From: Ectobius pallidus
Lineage: Eukaryota; Arthropoda; Insecta; Blattodea; Ectobiidae
Length of the DNA stretch: 64,000 nt
Direction: 5' to 3'
NCBI GenBank assembly: GCA_964059195.1
Contig: CAXKWD010000005.1
Coordinates: forward strand, 153,913,265-153,977,264
Shown here: positions 11,209-21,699 of the stretch, piece by piece
Layout: each line of letters begins with the position of its first letter
Numbering within the stretch: position 1 is the stretch's first letter
The notes under the pieces: model-generated
Seen by the model: the letters and a program-made list of their open reading frames with translations, nothing else
The model's database searches: none
What the model was told of the DNA's origin: nothing
Program-made: the position numbers and the translations under genes

Positions 11209-11609
11209 TCGATTCCTGGTCGGGACAAGTTACCTAGGTGAGGTTTTCTCCGGGGTTTCCCTCACCTATGAGACAAATGTCAGGTAACTTTAGGCCCTTG
11301 TGGTCCCCGGATATCATCTGGCCGTCATTATCATCTTCATCCTCATCCTCGCCTTGTTCTGAGTGAGTGTGTGTGTGAATGGTGTGTATCGTCCTATGTG
11401 TTCGTGTTGTCTCGGAGGTGGCCCCGGCATTGGGCTGATCACTTATCCGAGGAGGCCCTCCATGTCCTTGTCTGGTCAAAAAAGTATGTATGTGATCCAA
11501 AGGTAATCCCTCTCCCGACAGGTCGCGGCCCTGTAAGGCCCGGGTGGCTTGGGTCGCATAAATCCTAAAAAAAAGGGAGAGGTAAAATTACGAAAAAGAA
11601 AGAAAGAAA
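11209..11609 (+). mobile_element. SINE-1, 5'-truncated, with 12-bp target-site duplication
   Basis: A perfect duplication GAAAGTATACTT lies at 11197-11208 and 11610-11621. The element starts inside the B box (TCGATTCCTGG), so the tRNA head is truncated. The body includes CTCCGGGGTTTCCCTC, CCCCGGCATTGGGCTGATCA and CGGGTGGCTTGGGTCGCATA blocks and ends with an A-rich (AAAG)n tail. Partial copies occur at 33165-33240 (-), 60140-60270 (-) and 61020-61575 (+). The duplication and tail show insertion by LINE-driven retrotransposition. Confidence 0.88.
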
Positions 11610-11769
11610 GAAAGTATACTTACATCTCATATCGTAATTGCAATGGAATTTGTATTGATGGTTCACTAGTTGATGTGTTCGTAATATATTACAACACTCT
11701 GAACAAAAAGCAACAGGGAATTCATAGATTCATAAAATGGAGAAATTATCTGTGTGTGACGGGTAGATA

Positions 11770-12640
11770 AAGAAAAGGCTTTAAGACATTTTGCTCCTCC
11801 CCATTTCTGTCAAAGGCTGACCGTCATTGCTCCAGATATCAAGCAAAAATCTTATTCCTCAGTTCATCTTTAATTTTTGCGGTGTGTTTAAATTCAACAG
11901 TAAAGTTTCAAATCTTAGTTCAGTGTTAAGTTTAAGGTCAAAATTTCAGTTTAGCGCCGAGCATAACATAATGACTTTATTGTTAGGTAAATTTATATCA
12001 CATGAGTCCGCATTAAATCCATACGCATTCCTCTAGATTGGCAATTTTCTAGTTGCTAATTTTCTAGTTAAATTCCACTGCGATTTTACTGTTCTACAGT
12101 AAGTTTTCATGTAGTCTGTCACCTACAGTAATTGAGACATCTGAGAAAAATAAAATAAAATAAAATGACACAAGTATAGTACCCCCAAGTAATTTGTATA
12201 GAAAAAATAGCCGTTTTGTTAGTCGTAGTTAGATATTTTAAAGTTTACATTTTGATTAAAATCTTTAGAGACATTTTTAAAAAGCCAAAGTTTCGAAAAT
12301 AGTTTTCATGGAAAATCCCTCTAATATTTCATATATTGAAACCAAAATCTGGGCTTGGTAAAATTCCAAAATGCAGTGAACCATTTAGCCGCTGTATATG
12401 TACAAGGACAGCCTTTTTTTCGGTTTCTAGGCATCATGAAACATGTTTTCCCGGTGTTATCTCGATTTAGATTTTTGCCACAATCACAATACTTTCTCTA
12501 TACTACTTTTAGGCCTATGCTAGAAAGTAAAAACCAGTGACAACAAAAGGGTTCAAACCGAGTAAAATTTGTGAAGCACCTAAGTGCATGGTTCGGTCCC
12601 ATCCTAGGCCGTAGCATTTATATGTGCTTAAATGCTACAG
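11770..12640. other. Unassigned DNA with an (AAAAT)n tract
   Basis: Only a short AAAATAAAAT simple repeat near 12146-12166 was recognised. Confidence 0.4.
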
Positions 12641-12650
12641 TAACATGTCA

Positions 12651-12845
12651 GTAGTCTGGTAGCGCAGTGTTTAAGGCGCTGCTTTCTATGCCCAAGGTCG
12701 TGAGTTCGATTCCTGCCCAGTTTGGGGCATTCATGGGTGCATATGTTATGGGACAGGCCCATGTCAGTAGATTTATAGGCGACGGTGACGCTCACGGGCC
12801 TAAGTTGGAATACCCCGTTATCATGAAACCAAACAACCATGTCTG
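12651..12845 (+). mobile_element. SINE-2 with tRNA-like head
   Basis: The head has an A-box region (GGTAGCGCAGTGTTTAAGG) and a B box (GTGAGTTCGATTCC) at tRNA spacing. After it come the body blocks GGGACAGGCCCATGTC and GGGCCTAAGTTGG and a CAAC-rich end. The body recurs at 61334-61503, where it is inserted inside SINE-1. The acceptor stem does not close, so it is a SINE and not a tRNA gene. Confidence 0.75.
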
Positions 12846-12949
12846 CAGTCAAGCTGTACAATATGAAAAAGAAGTAGTATGGTACATCAGTGACTATTAC
12901 AGATCTATGTAGCAGCAAATAAACGATCCTGCTATCTTCCGGTAGGGCA

Positions 12950-13960
12950 GTACCGTACGAATTTTTTTCCCCAACTGACATTGGTGAAATGCAAGTGAGG
13001 GGAAGGCCGTTAAGAGTTGTGAGGATAATTTAGACCTACAAGCTTTTTTTTTCCTGCCCTCCCTTACCCCCAGAGTGCCAATAGACCTACAAGCTATCAT
13101 TCCCTTTCCGCCAGTCTGTCTGATAGGCACCACATCAGAGATGTGACTCCCTTGAAGACTTGGCGTTCGAATAAGTCATCTCCTCTTAAAATGACAATAT
13201 TTCGATAATAGACTCGTCCAGGCTACTGAGCATCTATCTGAGCAGTGTCAGGTTGGAAAAAGCCTGCTGTGGCATCTGGCGGAAATATAATAAAGGAATA
13301 CCAGTTGTAGACACGTGTAATTATTTCTACAGCATAATGTTATACTATGATTTTAGGATTCTGACAGCTTCCCTTGCTGGTAATGTTGACTTTCCCTTAC
13401 TCTCTAAACCAAGAAGAGTCATATTCCTTCATAGTAAACAGTTGCCTGTGAACCAATGAATGAAGTGTAATATTGGAATGAAATTAATAGCACTATTGAA
13501 GAATATTGCAATCAGAAAGTAAAATTTGATTTTCGCAGCAGTTTGCTTTTAGAGAGGAAGCAGATGTTGGGGTGCTAATGACATTTCCAATAGGTGCCGA
13601 GGAGGACGCAATTGAAAGGCAGTGACCATGTATTCGTGGTTCGGATGAAGAACTCCGCAAAATCCGCTTCCAGCTCAAACCAGGATTCATTAACTCTGAT
13701 TCAAATTCAGCAGATGCACGGCATTAATGAAATACCCTCTAGCTCTTCCCCGTTACTCGTCAACACCTTGTGAATCGATCATGATATTACGTCTTGTCTT
13801 CCTGTTACTCGTAAGATTCAAACGTTGAAGAGATTTTTGTTACAAATAGTTATATAAAAGAATAATCTGTAAAGTACGTACTAATTCTTAATATTGTTAA
13901 ATTTTCAGTATAACTTATTGTCCCTTAAAGTAACCAGCTATACTACTGCATTTGCCAGTG
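12950..13960. other. Unassigned DNA
   Basis: No gene or repeat family recognised. The short open frames here lack protein-like content. Confidence 0.4.
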
Positions 13961-13962
13961 TC

Positions 13963-14484
13963 AATAAAATCAGGTAAACTAATATAACAAAGTGCCAGAA
14001 TGCTTTTGTTTAATCAGTGATAATTAAATTATTATAAGCAGAAAATAAGTTAATTTTGTAATCTATTTCCAAGTTAAGCTCCAGATCGATTCATTAAGCA
14101 GGCTTACGGAAGACCAAAGGTCAAGTTTGATAAGCATATGTGAAAGAGTGTGGATAGTGTTATTTGTCAAAGCTAATTGTATTGCAACTGCCAAAGCTTT
14201 ATATGAACACTGTAAAACAATATGTTCTCATGAGAAACGATTTGCATTTGATAAATTCTTTCTAATATACTACTATAAAATACACTGAATTAAGCATTAC
14301 TCACGTACCGGTCAACCATTTTGGTCCAAAATCAATTGGCTTCTTTCCCTGGCCGTTATAAATGCATGTACCAAGTTTCATGAAAATCTGATGAAGCGTG
14401 TTTGAGTTATCGCACGTACAGACACATGGACAGACATTCTCCCATCTACCAAACAATCTCAGAAACTCCCATTCTGGCACTTAA
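13963..14484 (+). mobile_element. Family B (GTCY-type) element, short copy with one internal unit
   Basis: It starts with the family 5' block TAAAATCAGGTAAACT and AAGTGCCAGAATGC, and ends with CATTCTGGCACTTAA, so the sequence AAGTGCCAGAATG is inverted near the two ends. Near the 3' side are one unit with ACCGGTCAACC and AAGTTTCATGAAAATC, and a short ACAGACA-type microsatellite. Other copies: 14565-17716 (split), 15784-16979, 28939-29661, 51327-51815. Microsatellite-bearing (GTCY)n elements of this type are known in flies and moths as mini-me/MINE elements; the assignment to that class is inference. Confidence 0.75.
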
Positions 14485-14564
14485 TTTATAGATACGTGTA
14501 TAACAATGATTTCTTATAATTCCAAAATAGTACATTATGCAATGAACCTTTGTGTCAGGCATTT

Positions 14565-15120
14565 ATTAAGTGCCAGTATGGTACTTTATGAGATTGTGTG
14601 GGGGACGAAAAAATGTCTGTCCGTCTGTCTGTCCGTCTGTCCGTGTGTCTGTACGCACCATAACTCAAGTACGCTTTTTCGGATTTTCATGAAACTTGGT
14701 ATAAACATTCATAATGTCGATGGGAAGAACCCTATTGATATTGAACCAAATCGGTTCACCGGTACCGGAGTAATGCCCAATTTAGTGCCTATTTTAATAG
14801 ATTATGGCGCCTTTCTCATAGAAAGGCGCCATCACTCAAATACGCTGTAACGGATTTCCATGAAACTTGGTATACCCATTTACGACGTCCATGAGAAGTG
14901 CCTTATTGAATTTGAACCTAATCTGTTGACCGGTACCGGAGTAAAACCCAATTTAGTGTATATTTTAAAGATTCGGTAACTCAAATACGCTTTACCGGAT
15001 TTTTATGAAACTTGGTATACACATTTACAATGTCCGTGGGAAGACGTCTATTCTTAATGGATAAAATCGGTTGATCTGTTTCGGAGTAATGCTCAATTTA
15101 GTGCCTATTTTATGACAATA
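14565..15120 (-). mobile_element. Family B element (minus), 3' segment of a copy split by family A
   Basis: Read on plus, it starts ATTAAGTGCCAGTATGG, runs through a (GTCY)n microsatellite (14612-14655) and three ~150-bp units (each with TTTCATGAAACTTGG and GGTACCGGAGTAA-like words), and stops at CCTATTTTATGACAATA. The rest of the same element resumes at 17371 with TACGTATTCGGAAG. In the uninterrupted plus copy these two pieces are adjacent (16110-16140). Confidence 0.8.
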
Positions 15121-17370
15121 CTAGCGTGTGCCCGCGGCTTCGCACGCGATAATTATTTCAAAAATTAAAAATTAAGAGCATAATAGTTAAATCATTATAT
15201 TTATTAACACCAAAATCACGTGGACTACATAACACGATTAGATAGCGTCGCCTGGTAAAAGCGACCTCAGATTCGAGTTCCCTGGCCCAGAAAACCCCTG
15301 CATAGTGAGTTTCGTCCAAGTCGAACAATGTTTGACCATATTTAGGCCTATATTGAATATCCCTCTTCCGTGTAGGTTGAAAATTTCATACGTCTGTGGG
15401 ACTTGATATTCTAAACAAATGAATCGTCAAGGATGGAACTACAAAATCAAGCGATCGCCCGCGATAATTATTTCAGAAATTAAAAATTAAGAGCATAATA
15501 GTTAAATCATTATATTTATTAACACCTAAATCACGTGAATTACATACTACGATTAGATAGCGTCGCCTGGTAAAAGCGATCTCAGATTTGAGGTACTTGG
15601 CCCAGAAAACCCCTGTATAGTGAGTTTCGTCCAAATCGAACAACGTTTGACCCCATTTAGGCGTCGCGTGGTAAAAGCGACCTCAGATTCGAGGTACTTG
15701 GCCCAGAAAACCCCTGTATAGTGAGTTTCGTCCAAATCGAACAACGTTTGACCATATTTAGGCCTATATTGATTATCCCTCTTATAATAATAATAATAAT
15801 AATAAAATCAGGTAAACTGGTATAACAAAGTGCCAGTATGTTTTGTTTAATCAGTTATGATTGCAGTTATGATATGCAGAATATAAAAAAAAGTCAAATT
15901 GGCCGGTTTCGGGATTTGAGCCATGGAACTCCAGAATGTGACGCCAAGACGTTACCATCTCAGCCACCTGGGTCAGTTATGGGATAAGCGCATTTAAAGC
16001 AATAGTGTTGTCATAGCTAACTGTATTTTAATTGCCAATGCATTAGAAATCACAGTAAAACAAAAGCTTATGTTGTCAAGATAACTGATTTTCATTTTTT
16101 TAAATAAATTCTTTCGAATACGTATATTACCATAAAATAGGCACTAAATTGAGCATAACTCCGAAACAGGTCAACCGATTTTATCCAGTGTCAACAGACG
16201 TCTTCCCATGGACATTATAAATGTGTATACCAAGTTTCATAAAAATCCGGTAAAGTGTATTTGAGTTACCGCGTCTTTAAAATAGACACTAAATTGGGTT
16301 TTACTACGGTACCGGTCTACCGATTTGGTCCAATATCAGTAGACTGCTTCCCATGTACATTATAAATGGGTATACAAAGTTTCAAGAAAATCCAATAAAG
16401 CATATTTGAGTTATCGCGACTTCTTATATATTAACATAAAATGCACTAAATTGGGCATTATTCTGGTACTGGCCAACCGATTTGGTCGAATATCAATAGA
16501 CGTCTTTCCATGGATATTATAAATGCGTGTACGAAGTTTCATAAAAATCCGAAAAAGCGTATTCGAATTATTGCGCCTTTAAAGTAGACACTAAATTGGG
16601 TTTTACTCCGGTACCGGTCAACAGATTAGGTTCAAATTCAATAGGGCACTTTTCATGGGCGTCATAAATGGGTATACCAAGTTTCGTGGCAATCGGATAC
16701 AGCGTATTTGAGCTATGGCGCCTTTCTAATATAATCTATTAAAATAGGCACTAAATGGGGCATTACTCCGGTACCGGTGAACCGATTTGGTTCAATATCA
16801 ATAGGGTTCTTCCCATGGACATTATAAATGTGTTTTCAAAGTTTCATGAAAATCCAAAAAAGCATATTTGAGTTATGGTGCGTACAGACACACGGACAGA
16901 CAGACAGACGGACAGACAGACGGACAGACATTTTTTCGTCCACCACACAATCTCATAAAGTACCATACTGGCACTTAATAGTAATCCTCTTCGGTGTTGG
17001 TAGAAAATTTCATATATCTGCGTGCCTTGACATGATAAACAAATGGGTCGACCAGCGTGAGCTACAACATTCAAGCGATCGTAATGGTTTTATGACAAAA
17101 ATAGCCAAAGCCTACTGTAATTGATTTGACATTGAAATGTGTAACTGAAAATTGATGCTTCGAAAACGCTAAAATACACGTTTTCTGCCCGTTTTTTACT
17201 CATAACTCAATAACGAAAGCAAAAACTAAAAATGTAATATGCCGAAAACCTTATCGGGAATGTACTCAACAACTTCCCAAAGTTTCATGGCGATCGGATG
17301 AATGGTGTAGTAATGCATAAAGGACACACACACACACAGACACACATACATTCATTTTTATATATATAGA
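15121..17370 (+). mobile_element. Family A element (GCCCGCGGCTTCGC-type) inserted in B, itself split by B
   Basis: It starts CTAGCGTGTGCCCGCGGCTT and ends after a CACACAGACACACA tract at TATATATAGA. The same family is complete at 52653-53448. Within this copy the 5' part is partly triplicated: the block CGCGATAATTATTTCA occurs at about 15147 and 15465, and GGTAAAAGCGA...CTCAGATT occurs at about 15253, 15569 and 15670. A complete family B element (15784-16979) sits between ATCCCTCTT and AATCCTCTT. This family start is widespread in arthropod genomes (established observation); its class is not settled by what can be read here. Confidence 0.8.
15784..16979 (+). mobile_element. Family B element, long copy with five ~150-bp tandem units
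   Basis: It begins with an (ATA)n run and AAAATCAGGTAAACTGG, then AAGTGCCAGTATG, and ends CATACTGGCACTTAATA after a (GTCY)n microsatellite at 16890-16930. Between about 16130 and 16880 are five units, each carrying GGCACTAAATTG, ACCGGT(C/G)AACCGATTTGG, CCATGGACATTATAAATG and CAAGTTTCATGAAAATCC words. A minus-strand tRNA-like segment (B box GGCTCAAATCCC, A box TGGCTGAGATGG) is at about 15903-15975. Confidence 0.8.
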
Positions 17371-17716
17371 TACGTATTCGGAAGAATTTATTAAAAAAAT
17401 GAAAATCAGTTATCTTGACAACATAGCCTATTGTTTTACTGTGATGTTATAAGGCCTTGGAAATTAAAATACAGGTAGCTATGACAAAAAACACCATTGT
17501 TTTACTTGCGCTTATCCAACTAGACCGTTAAAATGACCCAGGTGGCCGAGATGGTAGACCTTTCTTCTTCCGTAAGCCCTGCTTAATGAATAAATCTGGA
17601 GCTTAACTTGGAAATCAATTAGAGAAAAAATATTCTGCATATCATAACTGCAGTCATAACTGATTAAACAAAAACATACTGGCACTTTTTTTACATCAGT
17701 TTACCTGATTTTATTA
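17371..17716 (-). mobile_element. Family B element (minus), 5' segment of the split copy
   Basis: Reverse complement of the first ~340 bp of the family, including ACTGATTAAACAAAAACATA and CTGGCACTTTTTT, ending in CAGTTTACCTGATTTTATTA. With 14565-15120 it makes one element that received family A. A tRNA-like CCAGGTGGCCGAGATGGTAG block lies at 17549-17570. Confidence 0.8.
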
Positions 17717-17719
17717 TGG

Positions 17720-18180
17720 TACGAATATGAAACGAGGGCAGTGAGTTTCATCATTTTCATATGAGTGTCTTAATTATTATTAAGGGCAAGTTGCATACGA
17801 CTGTTACCTTTTAGATTACCTTGTAATTCATCAAACAAACTACTCAAATACATTGAGTTTAATAAAAACAATTTTTAGATTTTTTCATGTTTATAAGTAA
17901 ATTCAAAGTATGCAATTTATTTCATACAGTGTGTACATAGGCCCACTTGACGTAATCTAATTTAAGCGTAAACAGGCATTTATAGCAATGCAACATTGAT
18001 AATCATGCGATACTAATTAAATACGTTTATATTGATCATGAAAGGTCTAATTAATATTAAGTTAGATAATTGGTAAAGTTTATGTTGAAGATAATTAACA
18101 TTACACTACTTAAAGTGTAGTGTAATTTGAAAAAAGGGAAGGACAATTTTATATATTTTGTATACCTTCTTTGCTCGCAA
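17720..18180. other. Unassigned AT-rich DNA
   Basis: Nothing recognised apart from a short inverted repeat around 18098-18125 (AAGTGTAGTGTAATT near ATTACACTACTTAAAGTG). Confidence 0.4.
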
Positions 18181-18183
18181 GTA

Positions 18184-18540
18184 GGATACTCCCCAAGAAG
18201 CCTTCGATCGCAACTCTATCTCCTAAATCGCTTTGGCACATAACTATGATATTTCCAAATAATCTTTGACAGGCAACTCGGATACATCCTAAATAGCCTT
18301 TCATGCAACTCGGAACTTACTAATAAGCCTTGGCACGCAACTTGGCTTTGACACGCAACTCTGACACCTCCTAATGAACCTTGGCACGCAACTTGGATAC
18401 CTCCCAGATAATCTTGGCACGCAGCTGGTATAGTTCCTAATATGCATTGGCATGCAACTCGGATACCTCCTAGATTTCCTTGGCATGAATCTCTCATACT
18501 TCCTAATAAGCCTTGTCACATAACTCGGGTACCTGCTAGA
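18184..18540 (+). repeat. 33-bp minisatellite, first part (~11 degenerate units)
   Basis: The unit runs approximately ATACCTCCTAATAAGCC then TTGGCACGCAACTCGG, 33 bp, with many substitutions and one short unit near 18345. Because 33 is a multiple of three, it keeps long spurious open frames on the minus strand. The array continues at 18886-18972 after an insertion. Confidence 0.85.
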
Positions 18541-18885
18541 AAGACGAGGGCGCGGAAGTGTACTGCATCTGTGAAGGTATACTATGTTTAGGCGCGACCT
18601 CCCATTCAATCACCTCAATCCCACAAAAATCCCGGATTCGACTCTTACTGTAGTTAGTATAGTTAGTTCATTATTAAGTTATCAAAGCTTTTGTTTTTCT
18701 TCTTAAATTTTCTATAAGTTAATTTTCAAGGCTTCTATATATATCTCTTTAGATTAAGTTATAAATAATTTAAGTAACCTATAAATTAGTAAGTTGAAAA
18801 TTGTATAGTGCATAGGGATTATAGAGGCCTCTGATAGGAATCCAGGACAGGGCCAATAAGTATTAAAGTATTAAATTAAATAAAA
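18541..18885 (+). mobile_element. Retrotransposon 3' end inserted in the minisatellite
   Basis: The unit structure breaks exactly after TAGA (18537-18540) and resumes with TAGATAGCC at 18886, so TAGA is probably a 4-bp target duplication. The insert ends CAGGACAGGGCCAATAAG then an A/T tail (ATTAAATTAAATAAAA), which looks like the 3' UTR of a 5'-truncated LINE. No coding part was recognised. Confidence 0.6.
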
Positions 18886-18972
18886 TAGATAGCCTAGGCA
18901 CGCAAATTGGATATCTAATAGAAATCATTGGCACCTAACTCGTATGATCTTGGCACGTCATTCGGATATCTT
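18886..18972 (+). repeat. 33-bp minisatellite, second part (~3 units)
   Basis: TTGGCAC...AACTCG-type words recur (GGCACGCAAATTGGATATC, TTGGCACCTAACTCG, TTGGCACGTCATTCGGATATC), continuing the array of 18184-18540. Confidence 0.8.
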
Positions 18973-18979
18973 CTCCCTC

Positions 18980-19630
18980 TCTGTTTTAACTAACTCTGTA
19001 CAATGTCGAGGCGATGTTTCCTTATTGTAATATCATACCTGAAATTAGTAGGTCAATAATGGCTAAGCATGATGCGAAGAAAACCGTGTATCGGTAGTTC
19101 AAGCGGTAGAATATCGCAAAATATAACAGTCTTTTGTTTTCTATGTTCTTATTAAAAGAAGTATACTTGCAAGGATTGAGAACAAAAAGCGAATAGAAGT
19201 CTGAATTGAAAGAGAAAGAACTGTGTTGGAGACACTGGAAGCTGCAATATAAATCTTCTTGTTAATTCCTGCCGCCTTGCTCTGCAGGCTCTTATCATTT
19301 ATCTAGCTGGATTGAATCCTCTTCTACTACACCTGTTAGCTGAGCATTACAAGAATTAGGTCAAGTACCAACGCTTCAGTGTTGATAAACCTGGAACGGA
19401 AAAACAGACCACTCATAATTACACAAATGAACGCAAACCAAAGAACATGCAAAGCCGCCTGCTTTCATTCTTCTGATGTATTTTTGTCCTCTTTTCTTTC
19501 CGTTTGTTTTTATTTTGTAACAAGAAAACATACTTGTGAAACAACACTCATTAAAGACAATTCTTCTTCTTCTTCTTATTGCTCTTCTTATAAAGCTGAG
19601 TAAGTCTTCTCTGTGAGAATATTTCAGGTA
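18980..19630. other. Unassigned DNA with (TTC)n run
   Basis: Only a short TCTTCTTCTTCTTC run at 19563-19580 is notable. Confidence 0.4.
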
Positions 19631-19634
19631 ATCT

Positions 19635-19993
19635 ATCGGAACCACAGGAAATGAAAGAACAGATCACCTGGCCAAATGTACTACCAACTCAAATATCGAA
19701 TACTACTATTCTAAGTGCCCTATCTCTTATTTTAAGGAACTATTTTTAAAAAGACTTGTTAGAGCACTGGAATACAGAGTGGTTGAACAGCAACAATGGT
19801 CGTCTAACAAAGGAGTTATATTTCCCCTCAGTGTTATGAGAGATTAAAATGTAAATTCACAACGCCCAATTTTGTAACAACTCAATTTTTAATTGGACAT
19901 GGTAAATTTGCAAATTATCTTGAAAAATTTAGGATAGGTAATAACATTTGTATATGTGAACACAACAACCAGACAGTACCACATCTTGTGTTT
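19635..19993 (+). pseudogene. R1/I-type LINE: end of RNase H domain and C-terminal region
   Basis: The first frame reads IGTTGNERTDHLAKCTT, the G-x-x-GNE-x-AD-x-LAK end of the RNase H domain in R1/I/Jockey-type LINEs. About 50 residues later comes QQWSSNKGVIFPLSVMRD and a stop (19845). After a one-step frameshift the next frame reads RLKCKFTTPNFVTTQFLIGH then GKFANYLEKFRIGNNICIC and NNQTVPHLVF. This is the familiar TTQFLTGHG-x-F-x-x-YL-x-x-F-x-I...C-x-C...QTV-H-L-x-F C-terminal block. RT and endonuclease are absent, and a tRNA fold-back element follows. It is a decayed fragment. Confidence 0.75.
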
Positions 19994-20029
19994 ATATATA
20001 ATATACAGTATATATATATATAAAATATG

Positions 20030-20274
20030 GATTGATGGACCACAGATTATTGTCTCTGTTGGACATTACATGAGAATATTTTAGGAGAAAAATTCCTTTG
20101 ACACTGGGATTTGAACCCAGGACCGTTTCTATCCGTGCCACTGCTCTACCAATTGAGCTAAGCCAGAGTTCATTTCACAGTGCTGGCTTATCTCTGTTGG
20201 TAGAGCAGTGGCACGGGTAGCCAAAGGGTTCAAATCCCAGTGTCAGAGGAATTTTTTCTAAAATATTCTAATAT
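20030..20274. mobile_element. tRNA-containing fold-back element, copy 2 (inverted dimer)
   Basis: Two tRNA-like heads face each other: a minus-strand one at 20100-20168 (B box GGGTTCAAATCCC, A box TAGCTCAATTGGTAGAG) and a plus-strand one at 20195-20245 (GGTAGAGCAGTGGCACGGGT, GGGTTCAAATCCC). The outer sequences AATATTTTAGGAGAAAAATT and its near complement AATTTTTTCTAAAATATT close the palindrome. The left border ACCACAGATTATTGTCTCTG matches the other copies. Confidence 0.8.
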
Positions 20275-20540
20275 GTAAGTTAAAAATGTATACAGGAATC
20301 TTAGCACAAATGGCGCAAAAGACTGTTCAAAATGTTCACAAATCTTTACAAATCATTTACAAAATAAAAATTTATTTACGTCCCCATTTACGTTACACAA
20401 CAAGGTCTGACTTTTGTTACTTTAGCAGTTTTTGTCCAATACTGCAAGCATCGACTTAGGATCATCTAATCCGCAGTTAGTCTTGTGTTTTCACGTTAAT
20501 TTAGAACTGAATTACCCGCGTCTTAATAACTGTCATTAGA

Positions 20541-20876
20541 AAATGGGGACTGGAGAAAACTGCATAACGACTAACTTCATAACCTGTACTCGTCACCGGA
20601 TATAGTAAGGGTAATTAAATCACGGAAGATGAAATGGGCTGGACATGTTGCGCGCATGGGAAAGGAAAGACATCTAAAAAATATTGACTCCGAGACCCGA
20701 AGGGAAAAGACCACTTGGAAGACCTAGACGCAGATGGGAGGACAATAGCCTATTAGGATAGATTTAAGGGAAGTAGGATTTGCGGGGGATGGTTGGATGG
20801 AGTTAGCACAGAATAGGGTTGAGTGGCGGGCTAAGGCAATGGCGGCAATGAACCTCCGGGTTTCATAAAATAGATA
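20541..20876 (+). pseudogene. LINE reverse-transcriptase C-terminal tail
   Basis: Frames read WRKLHND, stop, LHNLYSSPDIVRVIKSRK then MKWAGHVARMGKERHLKNI. After frameshifts come GKRPLGRPRRRWEDN and DLREVGFAGDGWMELAQN, then RVEWRAKAMAAMNLRVS and a stop. RW-AGHVARMG, KRPLGRPRRRWEDNI and AAMNLRVP form the common C-terminal end of a very abundant insect LINE ORF2. A (TAAG)n tail follows at 20918-20955, so this is a 5'-truncated insertion, broken by stops and frameshifts. A minus copy is at 25585-26045 and a short one at 47340-47378. Confidence 0.85.
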
Positions 20877-20917
20877 TTCCTTTTGTTCTTTAGCAATTGC
20901 CTACTGCCATTGAGTAA

Positions 20918-20957
20918 GTTGGCCTAAGTAAGTAAGTAAGTAAATAAGTAAGTAAGC
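20918..20957. repeat. (TAAG)n tail of the preceding LINE
   Basis: AAGTAAGTAAGTAAGTAAAT repeats follow the LINE 3' end. Confidence 0.85.
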
Positions 20958-21380
20958 AAAGGCTAGTTAATTTTTGTCATGTTTGAAGTGTGATGTCATC
21001 TTCGTGATCCAGATTAAGTTTCCACTTTCAGTTAATGTACATTTGAATATCAATTTATGATTCGGAGCAGGCAAGAAAGAGAGTAACTGAGCTGAGAGGG
21101 TGTGTGTATATAGAGAGAGACAGACGAAGAAAATAAGTTGACTCCATGTTCTCGGGTTTCTTTTCCTTCTTTCAGTGGAATGATACACGAGCTGTTCCCA
21201 GCTTTCTTCTTTCTAGTTCCGTATATCTTATTAAACCAGCAAATCTACGTGGTATTGCGAATTCACATTATGCTATATTACCATTGGCATAAGAAATGAC
21301 TGGAGGTTCATTACATATTCTATTCCTTCCACTTTCCATTCACGTATTCCATCAGTAGGGCCTATGCACTTATTTTTGTG

Positions 21381-21690
21381 GATTTTTAAAAATTCACCTG
21401 TGTTTATACTCCTTTTAGCTACGAGGTCATATCAGTTCAAGGTCTGTGTCTATACAGTAGGGTAGGCCATGGAACTATTACTTATCAATTGTTTCTATTA
21501 TTGGTGTACTTTTTGGAATAAATTTCAACTGATACTAATTTAAATGGATATGAGACAGGATGAAATGACGAGGATGATTCGGCATTTGCCTTTACGACTG
21601 GGGAAACCATGAAAAACCCCTTGTCAAATTTGACGGCCACGGGATTAAGAATTCCAGAATGTTAGTCCAAGACGTTACCGTCGGTCACTT
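21381..21690 (+). repeat. Interspersed repeat family C, copy 1
   Basis: Shares TACAGTAGGGTAGGCCATGG, AAATTTCAACTGATA, ATTTAAATGGAT, GACAGGATGAAAT and TTTACGACTGGGGAAA-like blocks in order with 54980-55250, and in reverse complement with 48770-48860. Its right end CCAGAATGTTAGTCCAAGAC resembles the tRNA-like part of element B (15930-15955), suggesting a SINE. Confidence 0.65.
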
Positions 21691-21699
21691 CGCTCGATT

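Noticed and set aside
12656..12725. tRNA gene
   Set aside because: A and B boxes are present but the acceptor and anticodon stems do not pair, and the sequence continues into a repeated SINE-2 body.
14612..14655. Regulatory GTCTGTCC cluster
   Set aside because: It is the (GTCY)n microsatellite that belongs to family B and recurs at the same place in the other copies.
18184..18540. CRISPR-like array
   Set aside because: Units are contiguous and degenerate with no unique spacers, and the genome is eukaryotic.
18216..18609. Two ~100-codon cysteine-containing frames
   Set aside because: Produced by the 33-bp period of the minisatellite; two frames are open at once and the units are too degenerate to argue for selection.
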